Assembly (NCBI RefSeq): GCF_037940415.1
Contig: NZ_CP149798.1
Location: forward strand, 2,166,501-2,230,500
Length of the DNA: 64,000 nt
Reading direction: 5' to 3'
From: Streptomyces sp. f51
Lineage (GTDB): Bacteria; Actinomycetota; Actinomycetes; Streptomycetales; Streptomycetaceae
Below are positions 41,153 through 49,034 of this stretch, one piece after another. The stretch's first letter is position 1. Every line of letters begins with the position of its first letter. A program made the position numbers and the translations under genes. The notes beneath the pieces are model-generated. The model saw only the letters and a list, made by a program, of their open reading frames with translations, was not told the DNA's origin and searched no databases.

Positions 41153-41569
41153 TCAATCAGGCGATCCCGGGACGGTAAATCCGGAGGTCTCATCCCATGA
41201 AACTCCGTGCCACTCCGTCAGGGCGTAGGCCATGATCCGATCATTGACCACAGGGTCGATTACTCCACTGAGAACAGTCGTCATCATGAGATCCTTCCCC
41301 TGAAGATCACCGTCGCTCAACACCTCGCGAGCACTCTCGAGGTAAATGTCCACGATCTCTCCGCCGACGCTCACCTGAATGTACTGCTCCATGGCCGCCT
41401 CTCCGGGGCGGGCGATCTGGATTCTGCTGGCAGCCCAGCCCTCACCTTCCCTGATCGAACCAGGGGAGACATCGGAATCTTCAGCCAGCAGGTACGCCAG
41501 AAGGCAATGCAAGGACTCCAGAGCAGTCTTGCCCCCTGAGCGCCCGAGGGCGCCGCACTCAAATGCCAT
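41153..41569 (-). CDS. Probable immunity protein for the Rhs toxin
   Basis: A 138-residue acidic soluble protein with no recognised family. It begins 19 bp after the toxin stop codon on the same strand, with AAGGG about nine bases ahead of ATG 41569. Codon use is unlike the neighbours, with many A/T-ending codons (GCA, TTT, GAT, GAA, CTT, ATT), as in the toxin tip next to it. Predicted content is mixed helix and strand (HCLLAYLLAEDSD, YIQVSVGGEIVDIYLES, GVIDPVVNDRIMAYALTEWHG). The location, size, charge and composition all fit a cognate immunity protein that binds the C-terminal nuclease domain. This is a context inference; no immunity family motif is visible. Confidence 0.65.
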   Translation of the reverse strand: MAFECGALGRSGGKTALESLHCLLAYLLAEDSDVSPGSIREGEGWAASRIQIARPGEAAMEQYIQVSVGGEIVDIYLESAREVLSDGDLQGKDLMMTTVLSGVIDPVVNDRIMAYALTEWHGVSWDETSGFTVPGSPD

Positions 41570-41588
41570 GATTGCTTACCCTTGAGAC

Positions 41589-44500
41589 TCAGTGGCCGTC
41601 AAAGACATAGTTGACGCGGACCCCGAAATTCTGCTCAATATAAGCATCCTTCCTTGCCTGCAATGGATCTTTCCCCGCATCCCCCGACTTCGTCTCCACG
41701 TAATGTGCGACATTGCCATTCGAATCGAGAATTCCAATGTCGTAGATGCGATCACCCCATGGAGTAGGAAAGGTCAGCGGACCTGGATTTGTTTCGTCCG
41801 TGATGACGTTCATTCCCCGCTGCCGATAGGAATCGGCAATGTGATCGCGATAGGCATCGCCGACGAGCTTATTGAGCTGTGGCTGACTGATCCCGAGCAG
41901 CTTGCAGAGGTTCTTGTCGTCATTGTGGACCAGGACTGGCGTGGTACCGGCCAGCACATAGTACGTATGGAGTTCCCGGACGGTCAGGTTGTACATGTCC
42001 GCGGCGCCGGGGCGAGTGATGACCCGGTCGATGCGGACGTGGTGGTCCGTGGCGGTGTTGAGGACGTGGCCCGGCTCGAGTCTGCCGGCGGGGATCCAGG
42101 TGTGGAGCGTGTCGTCCCAGAAGGGGTGCCGGGACGTGGTGTGGAGCGTCGCCTCGTGACCGTCCGCGCCGCGGATCGTCACGTCGACGAGGTCGTCGTC
42201 ATGGTGAACCAGGCGAGCCGTGACGCTACGGGGGCCGCGGTGCTTACCGGTGGCCGGGTCGGCGCTCTCCACCTTGTCGCCCGGTTTGATCTTGCCGATG
42301 GGCTTGGTCTTCCGGTCCGCCATCAGAACCGGTGTGTGCGGATCGAAGCTGCAAAAGGAAATGCCCTCCGCCTCTGCCTCCCCCGCCAGGCCTCCCCCGG
42401 CGAGCATTCCCTCGGCCAGATCACCGAGGGACTGGCACAGGCTCACGGCGTTGCAGGGGTTGCTCGGGACGTCCTTGATGTCGTCCCAGTGGTGGTAGAA
42501 CTTCTGGAATCCCTGGCAGGCATCCGTCCACAGGGCGTCTTCGCCGCTGCACCGTTCACGGAAATAGAGCTCGACGTTCCTCAGCGGGGAAAGATCCGAA
42601 CGATAGGTCCCGTAATTGACCATCATCCTGATGGTGGGCACGGGGTGGGCCGAGTTCCAGCTCTTCAGGAGCTTCATCGGCGGCAGGTAGCCCTCGTCAC
42701 CCGGCGCGTCGTAGCTGGTTCCGTCGTAGTCGGGCGACTGGGGGTCGTTGTGCGACTTGTACGTCCCGTAAGTGCCGTTGCTGCCGGAGCAGTAGGAGCT
42801 CGGGTAGCACGATTCGAGGCCGGTCGGGTCGCTGTTGGTGATGGGGTTGTCGGCCGCGTAGGTGTAACCGCCGAGTTCCTGCGGCTTGGTCGCCTCCAAC
42901 ACCGGGTCGATGCTGATGAAGCGGCCGAGAGCGGGGTCGTACTTGCGGGCGCCGACGTCGGTGTAGCCGGTGGAGGTGTCCTGCGGCGCGCCGAGATAGG
43001 AGTGAAGGGGGTCGGGCCAGGTGGTGGTGTTGGCGCTGGTGCGTGGCTGGCCGTAGGGGGTGTACTGCTGGCGGGCGACCTGCTGGGTGGTGGTGTCCAT
43101 CGAGAGGGTCGCGGTGCCGTTCGGGTCGTTGAACAGGTACTTCAGCCCCCCGCCCGCGAGGCTGGAGCGGATGGCCACGGGGGTCCCGGCGCCGCCGTGG
43201 GTGTAGGTGCGGACGGCGCCGAGGAGGACGTTGGGGGTGACGCCGGTGTTGACGACGATCTGGGTGTCGCCCGCGAAGAGGGTGGTCTGGCCGGGGTCGC
43301 GGCGGATGAGCTGGTTGCCGTCGGCGTCGTAGAGGTACTTGGTGGTCGCCGGGCTGGAGCCGGTGGTGTCCACCTGCGCCAGGTGGCCCTCGTCGTCCCA
43401 GGTCAGGGTCTGACCGGGGCCGGTGGTGGGGGTGCGGGTGTGCAGGTTGCCGTTCTCGTCGTACCCGAAGGTCGTGGGATTGGTGCCGCCGGTGGTGGCG
43501 GTCAGGGTGTGGGGCTGGGCGCCGGTGGAGTTGCAGCCGGTGGTGCAGCCGTCGGCGTAGGTGGTGGTGACGGTGCTGCCCGAGCCGCCGATGGCGTGGT
43601 CGACGCTCTGGTGGCGGTTGCCGATGGCGTCGTAGCCGAAGGACTGCCAGTAGGAGCCGGGCGTCGTGGCGAGGGTGCCGGACGTGGGCGGATTGGCGGC
43701 GCAGTTGTCCTTGCCGGTCCAGGCGTCGGTGAGCCGGTCCAGGGCGTCGTAGCTGTAGCACTGCTGGTCGGTGACGGTGTTGCCGGTCTCCGACTGCTGG
43801 TCGGTGATGGAGGTCGGGTTGCCTGAGGCGTCGTAGGTGTACGTGGTGTCGTCGACCGTGGGACCGGGTGCCTGGGTCCGGCTGATGATGCGCTCGGTCG
43901 GCCGCAGGGTCTGGTCGTCGTAGTGGTACGTGGTCGTGGCGGGGTTCGTCGAGGCGCCCTGGGTGACCTGGGACGGCGCCCCGTAGTCCGTGTAGACGGT
44001 GCCGTCGACGTAGACGCCGGCGCTGCTGGTGGTTCGCGTGGGGTTGCCGAGTGCGTCGTGCTCGTAGGTGATGGTCTCGTTGTTCAGGCCCTGGGTGCGC
44101 GGGTCCGACCGGGTCGCCGGCAGCTGGTCCTTGGCGGTGTAGGTGTTCGTCGTGGTGTACGTCGTCGGCAGCGGGGCCTCGGACGCCGGCAGCGTGATCG
44201 TCGTGCCGGTCGGCTTGCCGAGGGTGGTGTAGCCGGTGGCGGCGACCGTGTACCCGCCGGTGACGCCCTGCACGTAGCGGGTCGACGAGGTCGGCAGGCC
44301 GATGCGCTTCGTGTCGTACGTCCAGGAGGCGAACTGGAAGTTGGACTTCGACTTGTCGCTCGCGGTGAGCTTGCGGCCCAGGAGGTCGTAGGTGTAGTCG
44401 AGTTCGTTCTGCTTCGCGTCGTCGGTGGTGGACACGAGGTCGCCGGCGTCGTCGTAGCCGTAGCTGCTCTTGCCCGCGTCCGGGTCGTTCTGGGACTTCT

Positions 44501-47500
44501 TGCGTCCGAGCAGGTCGTAGTCGAACGTCCACACCGTCTTGTCGGGGCCGGTGATCCGGTGCTGCCGGCCCGCGGCGGTGTAGCCGTAGGTGGTGGCCGA
44601 GGGCGTGCCGCCGCTGGTGGTGAAGCCGGTGGCCGCGGTGCCGGAAACGGTGGGTGCGGCCGTGTACTGGTCCAGTTCGGTGGTCTGGCCGCGCGCGTCG
44701 ACGACCTTGGAGGTGGCCACGCCGCCCTTGGGCGGCAGGACCGTGGTCCTGTCCCCGGTGAGGGCGGTGGTCGTGGCCCAGGTCCTGACTCCGTTGTGTT
44801 CCTCGGTGACCAGGTCGGTCCGGCCCTGCCCGTCGTGGTCGGTGACGGTGGTGTCGGGGATGGACACCTGGGAGACGGTGATCAGACTGCCGCGGGGGCT
44901 GCCCGAGACGCTGTAGGCGTTGTTGGTGGAGACCGTCCAGCCGTGGGAGTCGTACTGGGTGTCCGAGACCGCGGTGCTGGAGTTCTCCGCCGTCGCCTGT
45001 ACCTGCAACGGCCGCAGCATCGCGTCGAACAATGTCTGGCTGGTCGAGTAACCGCCGTTGTCGAGCAGCGTGTTGGACGCGACGTTCGACGGACCGGTCT
45101 GGGAGGTGCTGTAGCTGAAGGTCGTGTTCGCCGGTGCGCCGTTGGCCTTGATCTCGTTCGGCAGCCACACCCCGGTCATTCGGCCGAGCGCGTCGTAGGT
45201 GAGCGAGGTGAGCAGGCCGCCCACGTCGGTCTTGGCGGTCGGCAGGGTCCTGGCCGGGTCCAGGGACTGCGAGACGAGTTGGCAGTCCTTGGACGACACG
45301 GTGACCGCGGAGCAGTCCGTGCCGGGCGTGACCTGGGTGACGGTCGTGCTGCCCGTGGGGAGCGCTCCGGTGGCGGGGGTGTAGGAGGTGAAGACGGTCT
45401 GGGCGAGGCTCCTGCCGTCCGGCGAGGTCGAGTCGGGGGTCCGGGTGACCTTGGTCGGGCGGCCGTAGGAGTCGTACCGGGAGGCGGCCTGGGAGACGAA
45501 GGCGGTCGCGGTGGCGCCGGTGGCGGCGGACGCCTGCTGGACGAGGGTGATGTCACCGGTCTTCGGCAGGGCCGGGTTCTTCTGCCCGTCACCGTCGTAG
45601 GCGAAGCCGTTGGTGTCGTAGGAGGTGCGGGTGTCGGAGATCAGGGTGCCGCTCGGAGTCGCGCCGGCGCTCGAGCAGTCCTGGGCCGTGGTGACGGTCT
45701 CGGCGGGCAGCACCACGGTGTCCGCGCTGCCGGTGAGGTAGCGGGTGTAGGTGCACTTGGAGACGTTGTCGCTGTCGGTGGTCTCGCCGCGGTCGTCGGA
45801 CTGCACGGGCATGCCCGTGGTCGACGTGCCGAGCGCCGTGTCGTAGAAGGTGTCGGTCTCGGTCCTGCGCCAGCCGTAGGACACGGCCTGCCGGGTCAGC
45901 GTCCTGGCGGTGCGGACCATCTGCGCCGTCAGGTCCGGCACACCGCTTCGGCTGCGGACCGCCGTGGGACCGATGACCTTGGGCACGGTGACGACGGCCT
46001 TGTCCAGGCCGCCCGTGGCGCTGGTGTAGGTGTCGGCCTCGAAGACCTGCCCGGCCAGGGTGTTGTCGTCGGCGACCGAGGTGGCACCGTCCTGGCTGGT
46101 CAGCGCCGGAACCGAGCGGGTCTTCCCGCCGGGCAGCGTGTCGCCGTTCATGCCCAGGAAGTAGTAGGTCTTGCCCAGGGTCCTCTGGTCGTAGACCTTG
46201 GCGCCGTTGGTCAGGTGGAACACGCTGGGGTCGCCGGTGGTGACGTCCACCTCGGGATAGCCGCGGAACTGGCCCCAGGTACGGTTCTTGGCCTTGACCA
46301 GCTCGTTGTCGTCGTAGTGCCAGCCGGGACTGCCCTTGTAGGCGTAGTCCGTCTCCAGCTTGGGCTCGGTGCCGTCCTGGTAGGAGTTGTGGGTGTCCTC
46401 GGTGACGACCGAGGAGACCTTGTACTTGTAGAACCAGTCCATCCACGGCGCCGGCTGCCCGTCGGGGGCCCAGTACACCGGGAAGCACGACAGGGTGTTG
46501 GTGGAGGCGAAGGACTGGGCGGCCGCGTCGGTGGGGTCGTTCGGGTCGCTGGCCGGGGCGCTGGAGCAGTTCGGCCGGTCGTAGGTGACGGTCGTCTGGG
46601 CGCCGGTCTCGCTGGTGACCGTCTGGATGCGGTCGTGGTACATCAGCGGCATCTGCGGGATCGTGCCGACCCGGTTGGGCAGTTGCAGCGGCGGGTCGAA
46701 GCTCACCGCCGGTGTGGAGGTGCTGCCCGACGCGCCGCCCAGGGTGTCCAGGCCGGTGCGCTTGATGGAGTCCAGCCACAGCGTGGGGGCGTGGTCGCCG
46801 CCGTCGGGGAAGGACTGCGTGAAGGTGTACTTGTCGACCTGCTGGGTCGCTCCGCCCACCTGGATCTGGGTGGTGATCGAGGTCAGGCGCTTGCGCGACC
46901 AGAAGCTGGGGCCGTGGTTGGTGCAGTTCGTCGAGCCCGAGGCGCAGTTCAGGTCCACCGGTACGTCCGGCCAGTACGCGGCGTTGGCGGGCGTGAACTG
47001 GCTGTCGGCGCAGGTGTTGCCGGAGGGCGTGCCGGCGATGCAGCGCTCGGCGGTGTCGAAGAGGATCTGCTCCGGGGCGGTGCCCGAGTAGACGGTCGAG
47101 GCGGTCATGCCGTAGTCGATCCGGGACAGGGTGCCACCGCGCGTGTAGGCGACAGCGGTGTCCTTCATGTCCGCGCCGTAGTAGCCGGTGTCCGGGGTGT
47201 AGTACCAGGCGGCCGCGTTGCCGTGCAGGTCCACCGCGTAGTCCAGGTTGAACCGGTATCCCAGCGTGCAGGAAGTGGAGGCGAAGTCCGTGCTGTCGGG
47301 GCAGTCGGAGACGCCGCTGTGCGCGTGGTGGACCGGCTCGGTCCACACGGACTTCGTCTCGTCCTTGCCGCCGGCCCAGCCCGGCAGCCGGTTGCGGCCG
47401 AAGAAGTACTGCACCCCGCCCTCGGTGACCTTGAAGTACTCCCCGTTCGCCGTGCCGTTCGTGGCGCCGCTCAGGTCCTCGATCTTGGTGGTGGCGCTGT

Positions 47501-48698
47501 CGTCGGCCGAGTGGAAGGTCTTGGTCGCGTCGTCGTAGACGACGTCGGCGGACTTGCCGTTCAGGGACAGGGTGAGGATCTGTCCCGCCCAGCACTGGTC
47601 GCCGTCGTTCTTCGGCGCTCCGGACGCCGAGTCGTCCTTGCAGGACTTGTACGTGCGCTCGACGTAGTTCTCGGTGGAGGTCCAGCCGTCGCCCAGCCAC
47701 GAGGACTGGTTGTTGGTGCCCTCGGTGCGCGCGTCCTGACTGGCGGAGCTGTAGGCGAGGTCGACGTTCGGTACCGCGCCGCCGATCGCCGGGGGCACCG
47801 TGATCGGGTAGCTGTAGGTGAACGCGCCCGTGTTCCCCGAGGTCGACCAGGTGCCGCCGGGCGACAGGCTGGTCGCCGCGTAGTCGCCGGAGGAGCCCGA
47901 CGTGCCCGAGGTCGCCGCCAGGACCACCGCCGCGCCGGACGAGGCCGTGGCCGGCTGTGCGGAGCCGACGGCACCCGACGCCGTCGCGCCGAAGGCCGGA
48001 ACGGTGACCTGTGCGGACAGCGGTGTTCCGGGGGCGGTGCGCAGGGGGGCCTGGGTCTGGCATTTGGCCAGCTTCGGCGTGGTCAGCGCGCAGGCGGGCA
48101 GCTGGACCAGGTGCAGGCGGGCGGCGAAGTCACCGCCGAAGGCGTAGCGGAACGAGGAGTCGTCCACGCGCAGCGGGATCTTTCCGCTTCCCTGGCCGGT
48201 GCGCCGCAGCGTGAACAGGACACCGTGGATGCCGGCGGCGCTCGCGGCCTTCCGGTCCAGCATCGTGACCCGCACGCGCTGCGGCCTGGCGACGGCGGAC
48301 GACTGCGGCCGTAAGCCTGCGGCGGCACCGAGGAGGACGGGCAGTTTCCCGGCCCGCACCTGTGGCGATCTGGCGATCAGGTTCGCGGGGGCGGACCCTC
48401 TGGGCAGGGTCACCTCGGCGCTGCCCGGCGCGGGGAGCTTCGTGTGCCCGGCGGGGTCGAAGTGCTTGAACTTCCTGGAGGAGAAACCCCGCTCGGGCCA
48501 GGGGTGGGCCAAGGGGACTCGTTTGGTGTGCGGGGCGGCGGGGGCTGACATGTCCCGCTTCACCGGTGCGGCCGCCGCGGCCGCGCCGGCGGGCAGCAGG
48601 CTCACCACCAGGGCGCCGGCCGTCATCACCGCCGTGCGCCGGACCCTTCGAGCGGCCCAAGCCGTCCGACCGCGTCTCCACTCCGAGATCCGCCCCAT
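41589..48698 (-). CDS. Secreted Rhs/YD-repeat polymorphic toxin with HINT domain and PD-(D/E)XK-like tip
   Basis: A 2369-residue exported protein. A signal region (about 1-45: basic start, then AVMTAGALVVSLLPAGAAAAAA) is followed by a Streptomyces-type N-terminal beta domain. From about 900 to 1850 there are many YD repeats (YDALGR, YDASGN, YDENGN), then an Rhs core near 1890-1950 (TGYTDVGARKYDPALGRF). A pretoxin HINT autoprocessing domain starts at Cys2116 (CSFDPHTPVLMADR) and ends VLVHND. The last about 110 residues form the variable tip: Asp2320, Glu2335 and Lys2337 in YDIGIL and VETKSG look like a PD-(D/E)XK nuclease site. The tip has lower GC. Codon 129 (48312-48314) is TTA. ATG 48698 has GAGAGGGGG nine bases ahead. 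Confidence 0.88.
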   Translation of the reverse strand: MGRISEWRRGRTAWAARRVRRTAVMTAGALVVSLLPAGAAAAAAPVKRDMSAPAAPHTKRVPLAHPWPERGFSSRKFKHFDPAGHTKLPAPGSAEVTLPRGSAPANLIARSPQVRAGKLPVLLGAAAGLRPQSSAVARPQRVRVTMLDRKAASAAGIHGVLFTLRRTGQGSGKIPLRVDDSSFRYAFGGDFAARLHLVQLPACALTTPKLAKCQTQAPLRTAPGTPLSAQVTVPAFGATASGAVGSAQPATASSGAAVVLAATSGTSGSSGDYAATSLSPGGTWSTSGNTGAFTYSYPITVPPAIGGAVPNVDLAYSSASQDARTEGTNNQSSWLGDGWTSTENYVERTYKSCKDDSASGAPKNDGDQCWAGQILTLSLNGKSADVVYDDATKTFHSADDSATTKIEDLSGATNGTANGEYFKVTEGGVQYFFGRNRLPGWAGGKDETKSVWTEPVHHAHSGVSDCPDSTDFASTSCTLGYRFNLDYAVDLHGNAAAWYYTPDTGYYGADMKDTAVAYTRGGTLSRIDYGMTASTVYSGTAPEQILFDTAERCIAGTPSGNTCADSQFTPANAAYWPDVPVDLNCASGSTNCTNHGPSFWSRKRLTSITTQIQVGGATQQVDKYTFTQSFPDGGDHAPTLWLDSIKRTGLDTLGGASGSTSTPAVSFDPPLQLPNRVGTIPQMPLMYHDRIQTVTSETGAQTTVTYDRPNCSSAPASDPNDPTDAAAQSFASTNTLSCFPVYWAPDGQPAPWMDWFYKYKVSSVVTEDTHNSYQDGTEPKLETDYAYKGSPGWHYDDNELVKAKNRTWGQFRGYPEVDVTTGDPSVFHLTNGAKVYDQRTLGKTYYFLGMNGDTLPGGKTRSVPALTSQDGATSVADDNTLAGQVFEADTYTSATGGLDKAVVTVPKVIGPTAVRSRSGVPDLTAQMVRTARTLTRQAVSYGWRRTETDTFYDTALGTSTTGMPVQSDDRGETTDSDNVSKCTYTRYLTGSADTVVLPAETVTTAQDCSSAGATPSGTLISDTRTSYDTNGFAYDGDGQKNPALPKTGDITLVQQASAATGATATAFVSQAASRYDSYGRPTKVTRTPDSTSPDGRSLAQTVFTSYTPATGALPTGSTTVTQVTPGTDCSAVTVSSKDCQLVSQSLDPARTLPTAKTDVGGLLTSLTYDALGRMTGVWLPNEIKANGAPANTTFSYSTSQTGPSNVASNTLLDNGGYSTSQTLFDAMLRPLQVQATAENSSTAVSDTQYDSHGWTVSTNNAYSVSGSPRGSLITVSQVSIPDTTVTDHDGQGRTDLVTEEHNGVRTWATTTALTGDRTTVLPPKGGVATSKVVDARGQTTELDQYTAAPTVSGTAATGFTTSGGTPSATTYGYTAAGRQHRITGPDKTVWTFDYDLLGRKKSQNDPDAGKSSYGYDDAGDLVSTTDDAKQNELDYTYDLLGRKLTASDKSKSNFQFASWTYDTKRIGLPTSSTRYVQGVTGGYTVAATGYTTLGKPTGTTITLPASEAPLPTTYTTTNTYTAKDQLPATRSDPRTQGLNNETITYEHDALGNPTRTTSSAGVYVDGTVYTDYGAPSQVTQGASTNPATTTYHYDDQTLRPTERIISRTQAPGPTVDDTTYTYDASGNPTSITDQQSETGNTVTDQQCYSYDALDRLTDAWTGKDNCAANPPTSGTLATTPGSYWQSFGYDAIGNRHQSVDHAIGGSGSTVTTTYADGCTTGCNSTGAQPHTLTATTGGTNPTTFGYDENGNLHTRTPTTGPGQTLTWDDEGHLAQVDTTGSSPATTKYLYDADGNQLIRRDPGQTTLFAGDTQIVVNTGVTPNVLLGAVRTYTHGGAGTPVAIRSSLAGGGLKYLFNDPNGTATLSMDTTTQQVARQQYTPYGQPRTSANTTTWPDPLHSYLGAPQDTSTGYTDVGARKYDPALGRFISIDPVLEATKPQELGGYTYAADNPITNSDPTGLESCYPSSYCSGSNGTYGTYKSHNDPQSPDYDGTSYDAPGDEGYLPPMKLLKSWNSAHPVPTIRMMVNYGTYRSDLSPLRNVELYFRERCSGEDALWTDACQGFQKFYHHWDDIKDVPSNPCNAVSLCQSLGDLAEGMLAGGGLAGEAEAEGISFCSFDPHTPVLMADRKTKPIGKIKPGDKVESADPATGKHRGPRSVTARLVHHDDDLVDVTIRGADGHEATLHTTSRHPFWDDTLHTWIPAGRLEPGHVLNTATDHHVRIDRVITRPGAADMYNLTVRELHTYYVLAGTTPVLVHNDDKNLCKLLGISQPQLNKLVGDAYRDHIADSYRQRGMNVITDETNPGPLTFPTPWGDRIYDIGILDSNGNVAHYVETKSGDAGKDPLQARKDAYIEQNFGVRVNYVFDGH

Positions 48699-49034
48699 AC
48701 CGTACGTCCCCCTCTCGGCCTCGACTCGTCCAAGTCCCTTGCTGCTGGAGCGAGTTGAGTGCACGTCAAAACGGAGGCACACGTCGGCCGAGCCCCCCGT
48801 GGATCATCACGCTAGGGCCTGAGGCGGCGCCTCCAGGCAAAGGATCTTCCGGGGAAGAGCAAAGGAAACGCACAGAACAGGAACGCGAGTAACCTTTTAT
48901 GCGTCAAAAATGGACCCGTCATGGATATGTGACGGTCAACTCACGTCGGATCCGGCCCGCGGCGGCCCAGGGCTCTCGGACACGGGGAAGGGGTGACCCC
49001 GACCGTCCGGGGCCACCCCTTCCGCCTCGCCGCG
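48699..49034. other. 336-bp region upstream of the Rhs gene
   Basis: No gene is supported. About 48830-48950 is markedly AT-rich for this chromosome and contains several poly-A/T words (for example CCTTTTATGCGTCAAAAATGG), so promoters for the Rhs gene probably lie there, although no clear -35/-10 pair can be fixed. The left-hand part of the BNR gene's terminator (48986-49023) is at its end. Confidence 0.45.
48986..49023 (-). terminator. Hairpin terminator after the propeller protein gene
   Basis: GGAAGGGGTG (48986-48995) pairs with CACCCCTTCC (49014-49023), with an inner CCCC/GGGG extension. It lies 12 bp beyond the stop codon of the minus-strand gene at 49035-51704. Confidence 0.65.

Noticed and set aside
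43923..48314. A 1463-codon plus-strand frame
   Set aside because: It is antisense to the Rhs gene, with no ribosome-binding site and Val/Gly/Arg-dominated composition; the minus-strand frame has YD repeats, signal peptide and domains.
41153..48698. The Rhs locus as part of a prophage, tailocin or type VI cluster
   Set aside because: There are no structural, integrase or secretion genes nearby; the protein has its own signal peptide.
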